Shown: positions 9,301-17,778 of the stretch, piece after piece
Numbering within the stretch: the first letter of the stretch is position 1
Layout of the letters: each line of letters begins with the position of its first letter
Source of the DNA: Gammaproteobacteria bacterium
GTDB lineage: Bacteria; Pseudomonadota; Gammaproteobacteria; Ga0077536
Reading direction: 5' to 3'
DNA: 64,000 nt
NCBI GenBank assembly: GCA_016191285.1
Contig: JACPPA010000038.1
Coordinates: forward strand, 1-64,000
The notes under the pieces: generated by a model
Database searches by the model: none
Told to the model about the DNA's origin: nothing
What the model saw: only the letters and a program-made list of their open reading frames with translations
Program-made: the position numbers and the translations under genes

Positions 9301-9571
9301 GCGTCCATTCATCGCCAACCATGTCGTCGATGCTGCCCAAGCGCAAACGATCGCAGCTGAAAGCGCCAAAGTAGTGTGGGATATCTTTCGACATAATCGC
9401 AAAGTGAGTTACTGGGACGATCTCGACGCCCAGCGCCGCACGATGAACGATCTCGACGACTACCTTTACGACGTGTTGAAAGGCGCGCGCGCGGTTCCTT
9501 TGACCACCGACGAAATGGATGCAATCATCGAAAAGACCATGCAGCTGGCGCGCCATCGGATGCCGGGTTGA
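6353..9571 (+). CDS. hsdR: Type I restriction enzyme, motor and nuclease subunit
   Basis: 1072 residues. It cuts unmodified DNA after ATP-driven translocation. The N-terminal PD-(D/E)XK nuclease shows D152 and the E166-C-K168 signature in VIECKSP. The helicase motor has Walker A at about 339-343 (TQGSGKSLTM), motif II read as DETQ at 437-440 where DExH is usual, and GFTGTP for motif III. Motif VI-like sequence appears as LLQAIARVNR. Length is normal for the family. The ATG overlaps the hsdS stop (TGATG); an upstream in-frame start is unnecessary. A peptidase-like gene overlaps its end. Family is certain; the motif II Gln is a mild oddity. Confidence 0.95.
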   Translation: MDAFRFDEKYLSQIPALQVLINLGYQYLTPADALAARGGKVGNVLLEEILREQLKKLNRVQHKGRAYLFSEENVQSAIQRLKNIKYDGLLKTNEAVYDLLTLGVALEQSIEGDLKSFTLNYVDWRNSDNNIYHVTPEFAVERSRSVETARPDLVLFVNGIPFAVIECKSPNVEISQGISQMIRNQRDEYIPRLFTYAQMVLAVNKNEARYGATGTPAKFWSKWKEDIADAELTPLLEHPLPEFVKASLFDVVFAELGVHDDVAPYLVNREATAQDRALYALCRPERLLEMAWAFSVFDGGLRKIARYQQVFAIREVLQRVKQVSADGQRRGGIIWHTQGSGKSLTMVMLARALALEPAINNPRIVLVTDRVDLDTQLGNTFAACGLSPDQAASGRHLVELMNDGKAHIVTTLVHKFDKALAYKKFSDPSPNIFVLVDETQRTQLGSYSARMRQMFPNACYIGFTGTPLLNREKSDVAKFGGVIHTYAIDEAVADGAIVPLLYEGRMVELEQNRAAIDIWFERHTQGLSDQQKVDLKKKYARAEMLNKAAQVIYMRAFDISEHYRQNWQGTGLKAQLVAPNKSAALRYKAFLDELGAVTSEVIISPPDEREGFDEVDKEESTDAVVAFWQRMMKRYGSEEKYTKQIVNAFKFADEPEILIVVDKLLTGFDAPRNTVLYLTRRLKEHSLLQAIARVNRLYEDDLGIKAKEFGYFIDYVGVLGELDEALTTYSALEGFEETDLNGALTSINAQTKLLPQRHAELWDLFKTIKNRQDEEAFEQLLSDEKLRAEFYERLSAYGKTLAIALSSERFISATLDEKLRGYKNDLKRLVSLKAAVKLRYAEAVDYRDFEPRIQKLLDTHISASEVVRLNAPVNIFDKVAFQKIIEDQGAGNGEGNLGAKADMIAHATRRAINERLEQDPAFYANFSKLIQQAIDDYRAKRVSDLEYLQRVTEIKEAVVTRRDDDLPGTLIGDADAAAVYGLLRPFIANHVVDAAQAQTIAAESAKVVWDIFRHNRKVSYWDDLDAQRRTMNDLDDYLYDVLKGARAVPLTTDEMDAIIEKTMQLARHRMPG

Positions 9572-10278
9572 AAGTGGTGGTCGGCGCGATTACCTATGGC
9601 CGTGAGACGATTCGTTACGAAATCCGGTATCTAGCAACTCGGCGGACACTGGGGATCGAAGTCCATCCGGATTGCCGCGTGCTGGTGCGCGCACCTATCG
9701 ACTGTTCCCCGCTCATCATTGCCGAGAAAGTCCAGAAGCGCGCCGCCTGGATTAGTCGACAACGCCGCGAGTTCGAGCGTTATCACCCGCGCACACCGGA
9801 GCGGCAGTACTTAAGCGGTGAATGCCATCTCTATCTCGGCCGACAATACCGGTTAAAAGTGTTGCTGAGGGATGTAGCAAGCGTAAAGCTTGAGCGCAAT
9901 CGATTACTCGTAAATGTGCCTAACGTATCCGCACGCGGGCGGGTCAAGACGCTGCTGCATCGCTGGTATCTGGACCGCGCGCGGGTCGTATTCAGTGAGG
10001 TCCTTAATGAGCGTCTTCTCCAGTTCAGAGGAGTTGATCGACCGCGGTTGGTGGTGCGCGCCATGCAGTCGCGGTGGGGCAGCTTATCGCGCGCCGGCAC
10101 CATGACACTCAACGTAAACCTTGTCCGTGCCCCGCATTCCTGTATCGAGTATGTGGTGACTCATGAGCTTTGCCATCTGGCGCATCGTGACCACGGTACA
10201 CGGTTCTTCCGACTGCTCGGCCGCCTAATGCCTGATTGGGAGCACCGTAAGCAACGCTTGGAAGAGGCGCTGCTGTGA
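9568..10278 (+). CDS. YgjP-like zinc metallopeptidase (M48/SprT-type, DUF45)
   Basis: 236 residues. The C-terminal half carries the zinc-binding HELCHLAHRDHG (H199, E200, H203) followed by FFRLLGRLMPDWEHRKQRLE, the layout of the YgjP/DUF45 family, with QSRWGSLS before it. These predicted peptidases are common next to hsdR and are thought to be part of the restriction operon; their substrate is unknown. I place the start at the TTG that overlaps the hsdR stop (TTGA), since no ATG or GTG fits and the protein reads well from there. It is the last gene of the operon. Confidence 0.88.
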   Translation: MKVVVGAITYGRETIRYEIRYLATRRTLGIEVHPDCRVLVRAPIDCSPLIIAEKVQKRAAWISRQRREFERYHPRTPERQYLSGECHLYLGRQYRLKVLLRDVASVKLERNRLLVNVPNVSARGRVKTLLHRWYLDRARVVFSEVLNERLLQFRGVDRPRLVVRAMQSRWGSLSRAGTMTLNVNLVRAPHSCIEYVVTHELCHLAHRDHGTRFFRLLGRLMPDWEHRKQRLEEALL

Positions 10279-10422
10279 CAATTGGTACGCAGTCTGGGAC
10301 GCACTACGCGATTACGGCGCGAGAAAATAGCCTTAGCGCGCGTCCAGTGAAATTCCAGGGCCAACGGCACCGCCCATCGCGACCTTTCCGTTTGCAGCAT
10401 TCGAATTCAGCGACAGCGAGCA

Positions 10423-10454
10423 TCGATTTCGGCGAATAGGACGGTTATCTTTCC
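10423..10454 (+). repeat. Short direct repeat, copy 2
   Basis: Second copy of the 32-base sequence at 532-563 (three mismatches). It lies in the 223-bp gap after the restriction operon, in which I see no gene. See copy 1. Confidence 0.5.
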
Positions 10455-10501
10455 GGGGGAAACTCTGCAAAAGGAGAGTTTCCCTCGCGGCACAGGTTCT
10501 C

Positions 10502-11305
10502 TTAAGGATCGAGCGCGATGGTCGCCAAGTCCACGGCGCAACCACCGCCATCGACGACCATGGCGTGGCCGGTCACCATGGAGGCATCACTGGAGGCAAG
10601 AAAGGCGCACACCGCGGCGATTTCCGCTGGCTGCGCGACGCGTCGTAACGGAATGTGGCGCGTTGAGCGCGCGTAAGCCTCGTCGACGGTGATGTCATCG
10701 CGCTTGGCGAGATAGGCCATGCCGCTGTCGGCCAGCGCCGTCTTGACCCAGCCGGGGCACACCGCATTGACACGCACGCCGCGCGGGCCGAAGTCGCGCG
10801 CAAGCCAGCGTGCGAGGCCTACCACGCCGCTCTTCGCCGCGGTATAGCCAACGCTTCCCACCGGTCCGGCGAACAGCCCGGCAGTCGACGCGATAAGGAC
10901 GGCGGAGCCTTTGCGCACGACGAGGTGCGGCAGCGCTTCGCTGACCTGGAAATAAGGGCCGGTGAGATTGACGTCCAGTGCCTGCGCCCAGGCGGGATCG
11001 CCCTTGGCGGTGACTGTCCCGGCACACGTGGCACCTTGGGTGGCGATGACGGTGTCAAGCCCGCCGAATGCCTCCACCGCTTGGCGTACCACTTGAGCCA
11101 GCGCCGCGCGGACGGTGCCGTCAGCCGGTAACACCAAGGCACCGATGTCCCGCGCCAGCTCAGCAAGGCCGTCAGCATTGACGTCGGTGACGGCGACCCG
11201 CGCGCCCTCGGCGGCGAAGCGCCGCGCAGTCGCCGAACCAATGCCGCCCGCCGCGCCACTCACCAGCACGAATTCAGGCATTCTGCGCTTATAGATATTT
11301 TCCAC
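10502..11305 (-). CDS. Short-chain dehydrogenase/reductase
   Basis: 267 residues, NAD(P)-dependent oxidoreductase of the classical SDR family. The cofactor loop is SGAAGGIG near residue 17-24, the acidic residue after the second strand (VTDVN) favours NAD over NADP, and the catalytic Ser and YTAAK are present (YTAAKSGVVG). The ending is the usual VTGHAMVVDGGG. I keep the GTG start at 11305 because a GAGGA ribosome site precedes it; an ATG eight codons later is possible. It is the last gene of the minus-strand acyl-CoA operon, where it probably oxidises a hydroxyacyl intermediate (inference). Confidence 0.88.
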   Translation of the reverse strand: MENIYKRRMPEFVLVSGAAGGIGSATARRFAAEGARVAVTDVNADGLAELARDIGALVLPADGTVRAALAQVVRQAVEAFGGLDTVIATQGATCAGTVTAKGDPAWAQALDVNLTGPYFQVSEALPHLVVRKGSAVLIASTAGLFAGPVGSVGYTAAKSGVVGLARWLARDFGPRGVRVNAVCPGWVKTALADSGMAYLAKRDDITVDEAYARSTRHIPLRRVAQPAEIAAVCAFLASSDASMVTGHAMVVDGGGCAVDLATIALDP

Positions 11306-11335
11306 GTCGGTATCCTCAATTACGCGGTGCCGCGC

Positions 11336-12583
11336 TCAAATTACGCCCGCGGCGCGCAGCGCCGCCTGTTCGTCTTCGTTCATTCCGAGCAGTTGTCCGT
11401 AGATTTCGCCGTTCGCCGCGCCGAGCCGCGTGGCCGGCTGATCGAACTCGGCGTGGCAGCGCGAGAACTGGATCGGTAAACCCATGCCGGCCGCACCGAC
11501 CGGACCGTAGTCGGGGTGCGCGAGATCCACCACCGCGCCGCGCTCGCGCAGACGCTGGTCGCCGAGCACCTGTGCGGGTGTGCGCACTGGAGCACACGGT
11601 ATGCGTCGTTGCGCGTGGAGGTCGGCAAGAATTTCCGCGCAGCTGTGTTCACGCGTCCAGGTTTCGATGAGCGCATTCAAGGTCGCCGCGTGCTGCATGC
11701 GCGGTCCGCGGCTACTGAAGCGCGGGTCGTCGACGAGTTCCGGGTGACCCACCGCCTCCATCAGGCTGCGGAACCAGTCGGGCTGCATGGCGACGATAGC
11801 GACATAGCCATCGCGCGCCCGAAAGACCCCGAAAGGCACCAGGCGGTCGTGATAGTTGCCGGTGCGAAGGGCGTAACCTGCCCGTGCGTAGACGTCGAAA
11901 TGCTCCTCGGCCACGAGCGATACCAGGCAATCGAGCATCGAGACTTTGACGTGCTGCCCTTCACCGCTGCGACCGTGATAGATGAGCGCTGCGAGGATGC
12001 CGTTCACTGCGAAGAGCGGCGCGATCAGATCGGCGATGGGCAGCCCGACGTGGATTGGCGGGCCGTCGGCGAAGCCCGTCACTTCCATGAGGCCAGACAA
12101 GGCTTGCACGATGATGTCCATGCCCTTCAGCCCAGGATAAAGACTCGGATCGCCGAGCGCGTTGATGGACGCATAGACGAGTCGCGGATTGACTCGCCGC
12201 AGATCATCAAAGCCCACGCCGAGTCGCGTCGCCGTGCCGTCGCTCATGTTCTCGATCACGACATCGACGTGTTCGACCAGCTTGTGCAGGAGCGCAAGAC
12301 CGCGCGCGCTTTTCAGATCGAGCGTAATGCTCTTCTTGTTGCGCCCACGATTGAGTAGCGACAGTGAGATATCGTCGCTCGCTGGTTGCCCAAAATGAAT
12401 CCCGTCAGCGCCGACGAAGGGCGGATTGGTGCGGGCGATATCGCTGCCGCCCGGCGCTTCCACCCGGATCACCTCGGCGCCGAGACCACCGAGCAGCAGC
12501 GAGCCATAGGGACCGGCCAGCGCGACCGTGAGATCGAGCACGCGGATGCTCTCGAGGGGCCGGGCGAGCTTAAGGATGGTCAT
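11336..12583 (-). CDS. CaiB/BaiF class III CoA-transferase
   Basis: 415 residues from the ATG at 12583, which has GGAGG eight bases upstream. It moves coenzyme A between acyl groups. Family signatures are visible: IRVLDLTVALAGPYGSLLLGGLGAEVIRVE at the N-terminus, NRGRNKKSITLDLKS, the catalytic region containing VIENM..GTATRLG with a conserved aspartate further on, and GMDIIVQALSGLM. The gene lies between the SDR and the broken acyl-CoA dehydrogenase in one minus-strand operon, fitting activation of a carboxylic acid before beta-oxidation-like steps. The substrate cannot be read from sequence. Confidence 0.9.
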   Translation of the reverse strand: MTILKLARPLESIRVLDLTVALAGPYGSLLLGGLGAEVIRVEAPGGSDIARTNPPFVGADGIHFGQPASDDISLSLLNRGRNKKSITLDLKSARGLALLHKLVEHVDVVIENMSDGTATRLGVGFDDLRRVNPRLVYASINALGDPSLYPGLKGMDIIVQALSGLMEVTGFADGPPIHVGLPIADLIAPLFAVNGILAALIYHGRSGEGQHVKVSMLDCLVSLVAEEHFDVYARAGYALRTGNYHDRLVPFGVFRARDGYVAIVAMQPDWFRSLMEAVGHPELVDDPRFSSRGPRMQHAATLNALIETWTREHSCAEILADLHAQRRIPCAPVRTPAQVLGDQRLRERGAVVDLAHPDYGPVGAAGMGLPIQFSRCHAEFDQPATRLGAANGEIYGQLLGMNEDEQAALRAAGVI

Positions 12584-12625
12584 GCACTGTCCTCCCGGCG
12601 GGTTCAAGTCCCGCCCGTGGTGTAC

Positions 12626-13791
12626 TCAATACGACTTCGGTAGACCCAGCACTTTGTTCGAGATGAAGTTCAACACCATCTCCTGCGACACCGGCGCGAG
12701 ACGCAGCAGGCGCACCTCGCGCCACAGGCGCTCGATGTGGTACTCCTTGGCGTAGATATAGCCGCCATGGGTCTGCATGGCCTGATCGCACGCGCGGTAG
12801 CCGGCATCGGCGCCCAGGAACTTGGCGGCGTTGGCTTCCGGCCCGCAGGATTTGTGCGCATCGAACAGCGCGGCCGCCTCGAGGCGGATCCAGCATTCGG
12901 CGAGAGGATGGGCGACGGCCTGGTTCATGCCGATGGGGCGATCGAACACTACGCGCGAATGGCATAACCCGTCGCGAGATCAAGCGCGGCGCGCCCGATG
13001 CCAATGCCTTCCGTCGCGACGACCACGCGTTCGGGATTTAACCCATCGACCAAGTAATAAAAGCCGCGACCGACTTCACCGACGACGTCCTGATCGGCCA
13101 CCTCAAGACCATCGATGAACACTTCGTTCGAATCGACCGGCGCGCGGCCGAGCTTATCGATAATGCGCACATCGCAATGCTTGCGATCGAGATCGGCGAC
13201 GAACAAGGTCATGCCGTCGAGTGGGCGTGCTTCGTCGCGCGGTGAAGTGCGTGCCAGTAGCAGGATTTTCTTCGCGTTTTGCGCGTTGGTGGTCCACACC
13301 TTCTGGCCGTTGATCACCCAACGGTCGCCACGGCGCTCGGCCTTGGTGCGGATGCGAGAGGTATCGACACCGGCAGTGGGTTCGGTGACGCCGAACGCCA
13401 TCAACAGCTTGCCCTTCGCCATCTCCGGCAAGATACGCCGCTTCAAGTCCTCCGAACCGTGGCGCACGATGGGCTGCGGCGGGAAGACATAGAAATGAAT
13501 GTCCGACGCGCCGCTCATGCCGGCGCCCGAGCGTGCGATTTCGCTCAGCATGATGGCGGCCTCGGTCAGGCCGAGATTCATCCCGCCGTAGGCCTTGGGC
13601 AGCAGGATGCCGAGCCAACCCGCGTCGGCGAATGTGTTGACGAAATCCCAGGGGTATTTCTCTTCTTTGTCGCACTCGAGCCAGTAGCGCAAGGGAAAGC
13701 GCCGCGCGAGGCGAGACGCGGCTTCACGGATCTCGCTGAGGGCGCTCTCGCGTGCTTCCAGAACCTCGATGTAATCAGGATTCGTGCTCAT
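12626..13791 (-). pseudogene. Acyl-CoA dehydrogenase, frameshifted
   Basis: Two frames together give an acyl-CoA dehydrogenase of about 388 residues, the normal length. The first (13791 down to about 12955) holds AGWLGILLPKAYGGMNLGLTEAA, FGVTEPTAGVDTSRI and WVINGQKVWTTNA, ending DLATGYAIRA then stop. The second, in another frame, continues RVVFDRPIGMNQAVAHPLAE and has AMQTHGGYIYAKEYHIERLWRE with the usual flavin-contact region. A one-base loss near 12955-12965 explains the break. The rest of the operon is intact, so this may be a sequencing indel rather than a dead gene. The enzyme would oxidise an acyl-CoA with FAD. Confidence 0.85.
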
Positions 13792-13841
13792 GCTGGTCGT
13801 TCCGATGTAGTAGAGGGGGCAACTTCGCGATAGCTGTGAAC

Positions 13842-14732
13842 TCAGGAATGAAATTCCGCCGCCAGCGCCAGGATTTCGCGGGCCGTCGCGACGTGGGCGA
13901 TGTCGATGTGCTCGCCGTCGTAGATGCATGAGGCGCGACCGTCAAGCTCGGCCTTGGCGTGCGCCTCGATCATGGCCTGGTAGTACGCGACTTCGTCAGC
14001 CGACGGACTGAAGACTTCGTTCGCGATCGCGACGTTCGACGGATGCAGCAGCAGCTCGCCGGTCATGCCGAGTTCGCGGCTGGCGGTGACGAATGCGCGC
14101 AGCCCAATGAGGTCATGCACCTGCTGCCAGATGCCACCGATAGGCAACTTGCCCGCCGCCCGCGCCGCCATCACCACCCGCGATTTGAAGTACAGCGATT
14201 CGCGACCTTGAGCCGACCACACATAGCCGAGCGCGCGTGCGGTATCGGCATTCTTGGCGGTGGCGCCGACCAGCGCCGCCACGCGATCTTGTTTCGCGAC
14301 CTCGTAGCAGAGCTCCATTGAGCGCGCGGTTTCCAGTAGAGGAATCACCCGCGTGACGCCTACCTCCATGCCTTTGCGGAACTCGGCTTCGGCCAACATC
14401 ATGGCGATGCAGGCGATATCTTCCGGCCCGCAGGTCTTGGAGATGAATACGCCTTCCAGATGCGGGCCGACGACCGCAAGCACGTCGTCGAAGTCGTACA
14501 TATGCGGGCTGCGACTAATGCACACGTAGGTGCGCTGGCCCTGCGCTGCGAGCCCCGCAAGCTTCGAGGCGACGATGCCGTGTGCCGCGAGCTTGAGATC
14601 GGGTGGCACGCTGTCTTCGAGGTCGAGAATGAGTGCGTCTGCCTTGACACTAGCCGCCTTGTCGATCATCGATGCCTTGTTGCCCGGCACGAACAGGAAT
14701 GATCTCACGCGTTTCATCGCTGCAATGCCCAT
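13842..14732 (-). CDS. HpcH/HpaI aldolase / CitE-like lyase
   Basis: 296 residues of the CitE-like TIM-barrel family that cleaves or hydrolyses acyl-CoA esters such as malyl-CoA or citramalyl-CoA with a divalent metal. Visible: RSFLFVPGNKASMIDKA at the start, ALILDLEDSVPP (metal-side Asp/Glu), PLLETARS, and the late GELLLHPSNVAIANEVF. A GAGGA ribosome site precedes the ATG. It is the first gene of the minus-strand operon with the dehydrogenase, CoA-transferase and SDR, which suggests breakdown of a branched or dicarboxylic acid through CoA esters (inference). Confidence 0.88.
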   Translation of the reverse strand: MGIAAMKRVRSFLFVPGNKASMIDKAASVKADALILDLEDSVPPDLKLAAHGIVASKLAGLAAQGQRTYVCISRSPHMYDFDDVLAVVGPHLEGVFISKTCGPEDIACIAMMLAEAEFRKGMEVGVTRVIPLLETARSMELCYEVAKQDRVAALVGATAKNADTARALGYVWSAQGRESLYFKSRVVMAARAAGKLPIGGIWQQVHDLIGLRAFVTASRELGMTGELLLHPSNVAIANEVFSPSADEVAYYQAMIEAHAKAELDGRASCIYDGEHIDIAHVATAREILALAAEFHS

Positions 14733-14839
14733 CGCTTGGTCCTCGGTCTGTGGTTGCGGTCGCTGAGCATTGAGACCGGTTCAAAATAGAGGAGCAGAAA
14801 TAGCGGCCACCTCCGGCATTCCGGAAGTCGCGCAGCGGC

Positions 14840-14960
14840 TATAGACGTCGTCCCAGATATCCGCGTAGCGGATATCTGGGACGGAATCCATTGCTGTGGG
14901 TTACCTCGGCATGGATCCCGGGTCTCCGCGGCTTGCGCAGCGAAGCCCGGGATGACGACC
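14840..14960. repeat. REP-like palindrome, family B
   Basis: The stretch contains CCAGATATCCGCGTAGCGGATATCTGG, a near-perfect inverted repeat, then GGAATCC and CCCGGG..GCCCGGGATGACG. Related units with the themes GGAATCCAG and CCGGGATGACG occur near 34900-35070 and 40665-40965. This is an intergenic palindromic repeat family, probably not coding. Confidence 0.7.
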
Positions 14961-15045
14961 CTTAAACGTTTTGGTCTCCTGGTCGGTATTTACGCTCTAC
15001 TCGCTCGCATGCTGCGCTACCACAGTCCTCGAATTTTGTGGTCCC

Positions 15046-15397
15046 CGATTTCCATTTGCTGCCCCTTGGATTTCATCGCCCGGCCGGCCGCCCCGGTGCC
15101 GACGCCGCGCGTCAACCTCACACGCCAGACGTGGTGTTCGCGCCGAACCATCGGCTGCGTGAACAAGTGACGCCAGCTAAGCGCGGCCGGCGTGGCGCTG
15201 AGACCACCGACGAGCCCGCGCGCCACGTCTCGATGACCCCGGATCAAGTCCGGGGCAGGCTATGGGCGCAACGGTTGAAGCGCGTGTTCGAGATCGATAT
15301 CGAGACTTGTGAGCACTGCGGCGGTGCGGCCGAGATGATTGCGAGCATCGAAGATCCGATCGTGAGCAAGAATATCCTCGATCATCTTGGACACTAG
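15046..15397 (+). pseudogene. IS91-type transposase, C-terminal remnant
   Basis: Only the C-terminal part of an IS91-group transposase survives. It shows VVFAPNHRLREQVTPAKRG, then WAQRLKRVFEIDIETCEHCG with the conserved CxxC zinc pair, then IASIEDPIV..ILDHL and a stop. Between the two blocks a short palindrome (ACCCCGGATCAAGTCCGGGG, about 15236-15255) is read through in frame. The N-terminal catalytic part is absent. Such fragments mark past insertion next to the VOC/GST operon. Family recognised from memory of the C-terminal signature. Confidence 0.7.
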
Positions 15398-15852
15398 GCC
15401 GAGCCTGCGGCCCCAGCCTTCAGACCGTTCGCCCCCGCCACTCGCATTGCGGGCCTGAAGGAGCCAGGCTGACGGGACTTCGACAATTCTCATGCATGAA
15501 CGCCGAGCTAGGCCGCCTCCCGGCGTGGGGCCGCTCGCGCCTGCTGATCTGAGCGGTCGAAATTTCCTGGGAGAAAATGCTCTCTGGGCGACGGGCGCGC
15601 GCAATTCGGGGCTAAACAGCCGCCGGCCACCGCGATCGGTCCTTCAGGAGCCTTCTATTTCTCCGCACTCGACGCTCGACTCCGCCGAAAAGGGCGGTTA
15701 AATTTCCCATACGGCCGCGCAAGGCAACCCGCGACACCGCGATGCAGGCGATTGCCGGACGAGGCGATGATGGCCGGGCCGAGCCGATGTCCTTCGACGG
15801 CAAACGCGTGATTTTCGGCGGATTTAACCCGTTTACGTGGCGGAGAAGTGAC
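15398..15852. other. Intergenic stretch without a supported gene
   Basis: 455 bases between the transposase remnant and the VOC operon. No open frame here has a recognisable domain. It probably holds the decayed end of the IS91-type element and the promoter of the VOC operon, but I could not identify either with confidence. Confidence 0.4.
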
Positions 15853-16647
15853 ATGGCAAACAAGCATGGCGACTGGATCTGGTACGAGCTGATGACGACC
15901 GACGCCGATGCGGCAACGGCGTTCTATCAGGCGATCCTTCCCTGGAAGATTGGCAACCCCGGACAGGATGGTTTCGACTATCGCGTGATCGCGGCGACCG
16001 AGGGCGCGGTCGGCGGCATGCTCGCGCTGACGCCCGAAATGATGGCAGGCGGCGCGCGACCGGTGTGGGTCGGCTATATCAAAGTCGATGATGTCGACAA
16101 GGCGGTGACCTCGGTCGAACATGGCGGCGGGAGTGTCTATATGCCCGCGCGCGACATGCCCGGAATCGGTCGATTTGCGATGGTCGCCGATCCGCAGGGC
16201 GCGGCATTCTATGTCATGAAACCGACCCCGCCCGCTGATAACCCGCAAGCGACCTGCAATGCCTTTGCCGCCGAACGCCCGATGGACGGACATTGCGCGT
16301 GGAACGAGCTGCGCACCGCCGACGACGCCGGCGCGCTCCATTTCTATGGTACGCACTTCGGCTGGGTGAAGGATGGCGAGATGGATATGGGGCCGATCGG
16401 CACCTACCACTTCATCCGCCACGGCGCGATGATCGGCGGGATCATGCCCAGCATGCCGCAGGTGCCGGTGTCGGCATGGAATTTCTATTTCCGTGTGCCC
16501 GACATCGATGCCGCTGCCGCCGCCGTCACCGCGAACGGCGGACAAGTGCTGCACGGCCCCATCGAGGTGCCTGGCGGCGATTTCTCGATGAACGGCATGG
16601 ACCCGCAGGGCGCGATGTTCGCGGTCGTTGGAAAAAGGAAAGGATGA
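15853..16647 (+). CDS. Two-domain VOC (glyoxalase/bleomycin-resistance fold) protein
   Basis: 264 residues formed of two VOC units: the first (about 1-125) starts GDWIWYELMTTDADAATAFY and ends AMVADPQGAAFYVMKP; the second (about 145-262) starts CAWNELRTADDAGALHFYG and ends FSMNGMDPQGAMFAVVG. This layout matches the two-domain glyoxalase-like proteins often annotated as hydroxylase/lactoylglutathione lyase relatives. Substrate unknown. It starts a tight plus-strand operon of five genes with gaps of 1 to 4 bases. The operon may have arrived by transfer, given the adjacent transposase remnant and a decayed second copy of two genes at 0.6-1.7 kb. Confidence 0.85.
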   Translation: MANKHGDWIWYELMTTDADAATAFYQAILPWKIGNPGQDGFDYRVIAATEGAVGGMLALTPEMMAGGARPVWVGYIKVDDVDKAVTSVEHGGGSVYMPARDMPGIGRFAMVADPQGAAFYVMKPTPPADNPQATCNAFAAERPMDGHCAWNELRTADDAGALHFYGTHFGWVKDGEMDMGPIGTYHFIRHGAMIGGIMPSMPQVPVSAWNFYFRVPDIDAAAAAVTANGGQVLHGPIEVPGGDFSMNGMDPQGAMFAVVGKRKG

Positions 16648-16651
16648 AGCG

Positions 16652-17128
16652 ATGACCCATGCAACGCTCTGCCTCTGGTATGACGGCACTGCCGAGGAAG
16701 CCGCAGCCTTCTATGCCGCTACCTTCCCCGGCAGCGCGGTGGCTGCCGTGCACCATGCGCCGGGCGACTATCCCGATGGCTCGAAGGGCGACGCGCTTAC
16801 CGTGGAGTTTACCGTGCTCGGCATCCGCTGCATCGGTCTGAACGGCGGGCCGCACTTCAAACACAGCGCGGCGTTCAGCTTCCAGATCGCGACCGCCGAT
16901 CAGGCGGAGACCGACCGGTACTGGAACGCCATCGTCGAAAACGGCGGCGGCGAGAGCGCGTGCGGCTGGTGCAAGGACAAATGGGGCCTGTCGTGGCAGA
17001 TCACGCCGCAGGTGCTGACCGATGATGCAATGGCAGCGGGTGGCCCCGTCGCAGAGCGCGCCTTCGCGGCGATGATGACGATGAAGAAGATCGACGTTGC
17101 CGCGATCGAGGCGGCGGTGCGGGGTTAG
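16652..17128 (+). CDS. VOC-family (PhnB-like) protein
   Basis: 158 residues, intact paralogue of the damaged gene at 621. Conserved landmarks are ATLCLWYDGTAEEAAAFYA, CIGLNGGPHFKHSAAFSFQI, TDRYWNAIVENGGGESACGW and KDKWGLSWQITP. It belongs to the VOC subgroup resembling PhnB and 3-demethylubiquinone methyltransferase-like proteins, with no proven reaction. Starts four bases after the previous gene and lies four bases before the GST gene, so one mRNA is likely. Confidence 0.85.
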   Translation: MTHATLCLWYDGTAEEAAAFYAATFPGSAVAAVHHAPGDYPDGSKGDALTVEFTVLGIRCIGLNGGPHFKHSAAFSFQIATADQAETDRYWNAIVENGGGESACGWCKDKWGLSWQITPQVLTDDAMAAGGPVAERAFAAMMTMKKIDVAAIEAAVRG

Positions 17129-17132
17129 GACG

Positions 17133-17774
17133 ATGCTCGAACTCTACGGACATCCGTTCTCGTCCTACACATGGAAGGCACTGATCGCGCTGTACGAGAC
17201 CGATACGCCGTTCGAATTCCGGATGCTCGACGCCGATCACCCCGATAACGGCGCGGCGTTTGCGACGCACTGGCCGGTGGGCAAATTTCCGCTGCTGGTC
17301 GATGACGGCGTGCCGATCATGGAATCGAGCATCATCGTCGAGCATGTCGCACCCGATTTGATCCCCGCCGACCGGAACGCGGCGCGCGAGGCGCGGATGC
17401 TCGACCGGGTGTTCGACAATCATGTGATGAACATGATGCAGCAGGTCGTGTTCGACGCGCTACGGCCCGAAGGCGAGCGGGGCACGGCAAGAGTAAGGGC
17501 GGTGTGCGCGACGGCGCTCGACACGGTCTATAGCTGGCTCGATGCGCGGCTGGCGGGGCGGACCTGGGCGGCGGGCGACGACTTCACCCTCGCCGATTGC
17601 GCAGGCGCGCCATCGCTGTTTTATGCCGACTGGGTGCATCCGATCCCCGATCCGTGTCCGACACTGCGCGCCTATCGCGCGCGCGTTCTCGCCCGCCCCT
17701 CGGTCGCGCGCTGCGTCGATGAAGCCCGCCCCTATCGCCCCTTTTTCCCGCTTGGAGCACCGGACCGGGATTGA
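17133..17774 (+). CDS. Glutathione S-transferase
   Basis: 213 residues with the two-domain GST layout. The thioredoxin-like N-terminal domain reads MLELYGHPFSSYTWKALIAL, with the glutathione-contact segment GKFPLLVDDGVPIMESSIIV (about 50-68). The helical C-terminal domain has AGDDFTLADCAGAPSLFYAD, the usual N-capping motif of the sixth helix. It conjugates or moves glutathione in the cytoplasm; the substrate is unknown. The intact copy of the pseudogene at 1050-1727. Confidence 0.9.
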   Translation: MLELYGHPFSSYTWKALIALYETDTPFEFRMLDADHPDNGAAFATHWPVGKFPLLVDDGVPIMESSIIVEHVAPDLIPADRNAAREARMLDRVFDNHVMNMMQQVVFDALRPEGERGTARVRAVCATALDTVYSWLDARLAGRTWAAGDDFTLADCAGAPSLFYADWVHPIPDPCPTLRAYRARVLARPSVARCVDEARPYRPFFPLGAPDRD

Positions 17775-17778
17775 TCGG

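Noticed and set aside
11516-12358. A 280-residue plus-strand frame opposite the CoA-transferase
   Set aside because: Shadow of a well-supported gene; rich in His and Arg as expected for antisense reading of GC-rich code.
15742-15852. Upstream extension of the two-domain VOC protein
   Set aside because: The VOC domain starts right at the ATG at 15853; the extra residues have no family counterpart.
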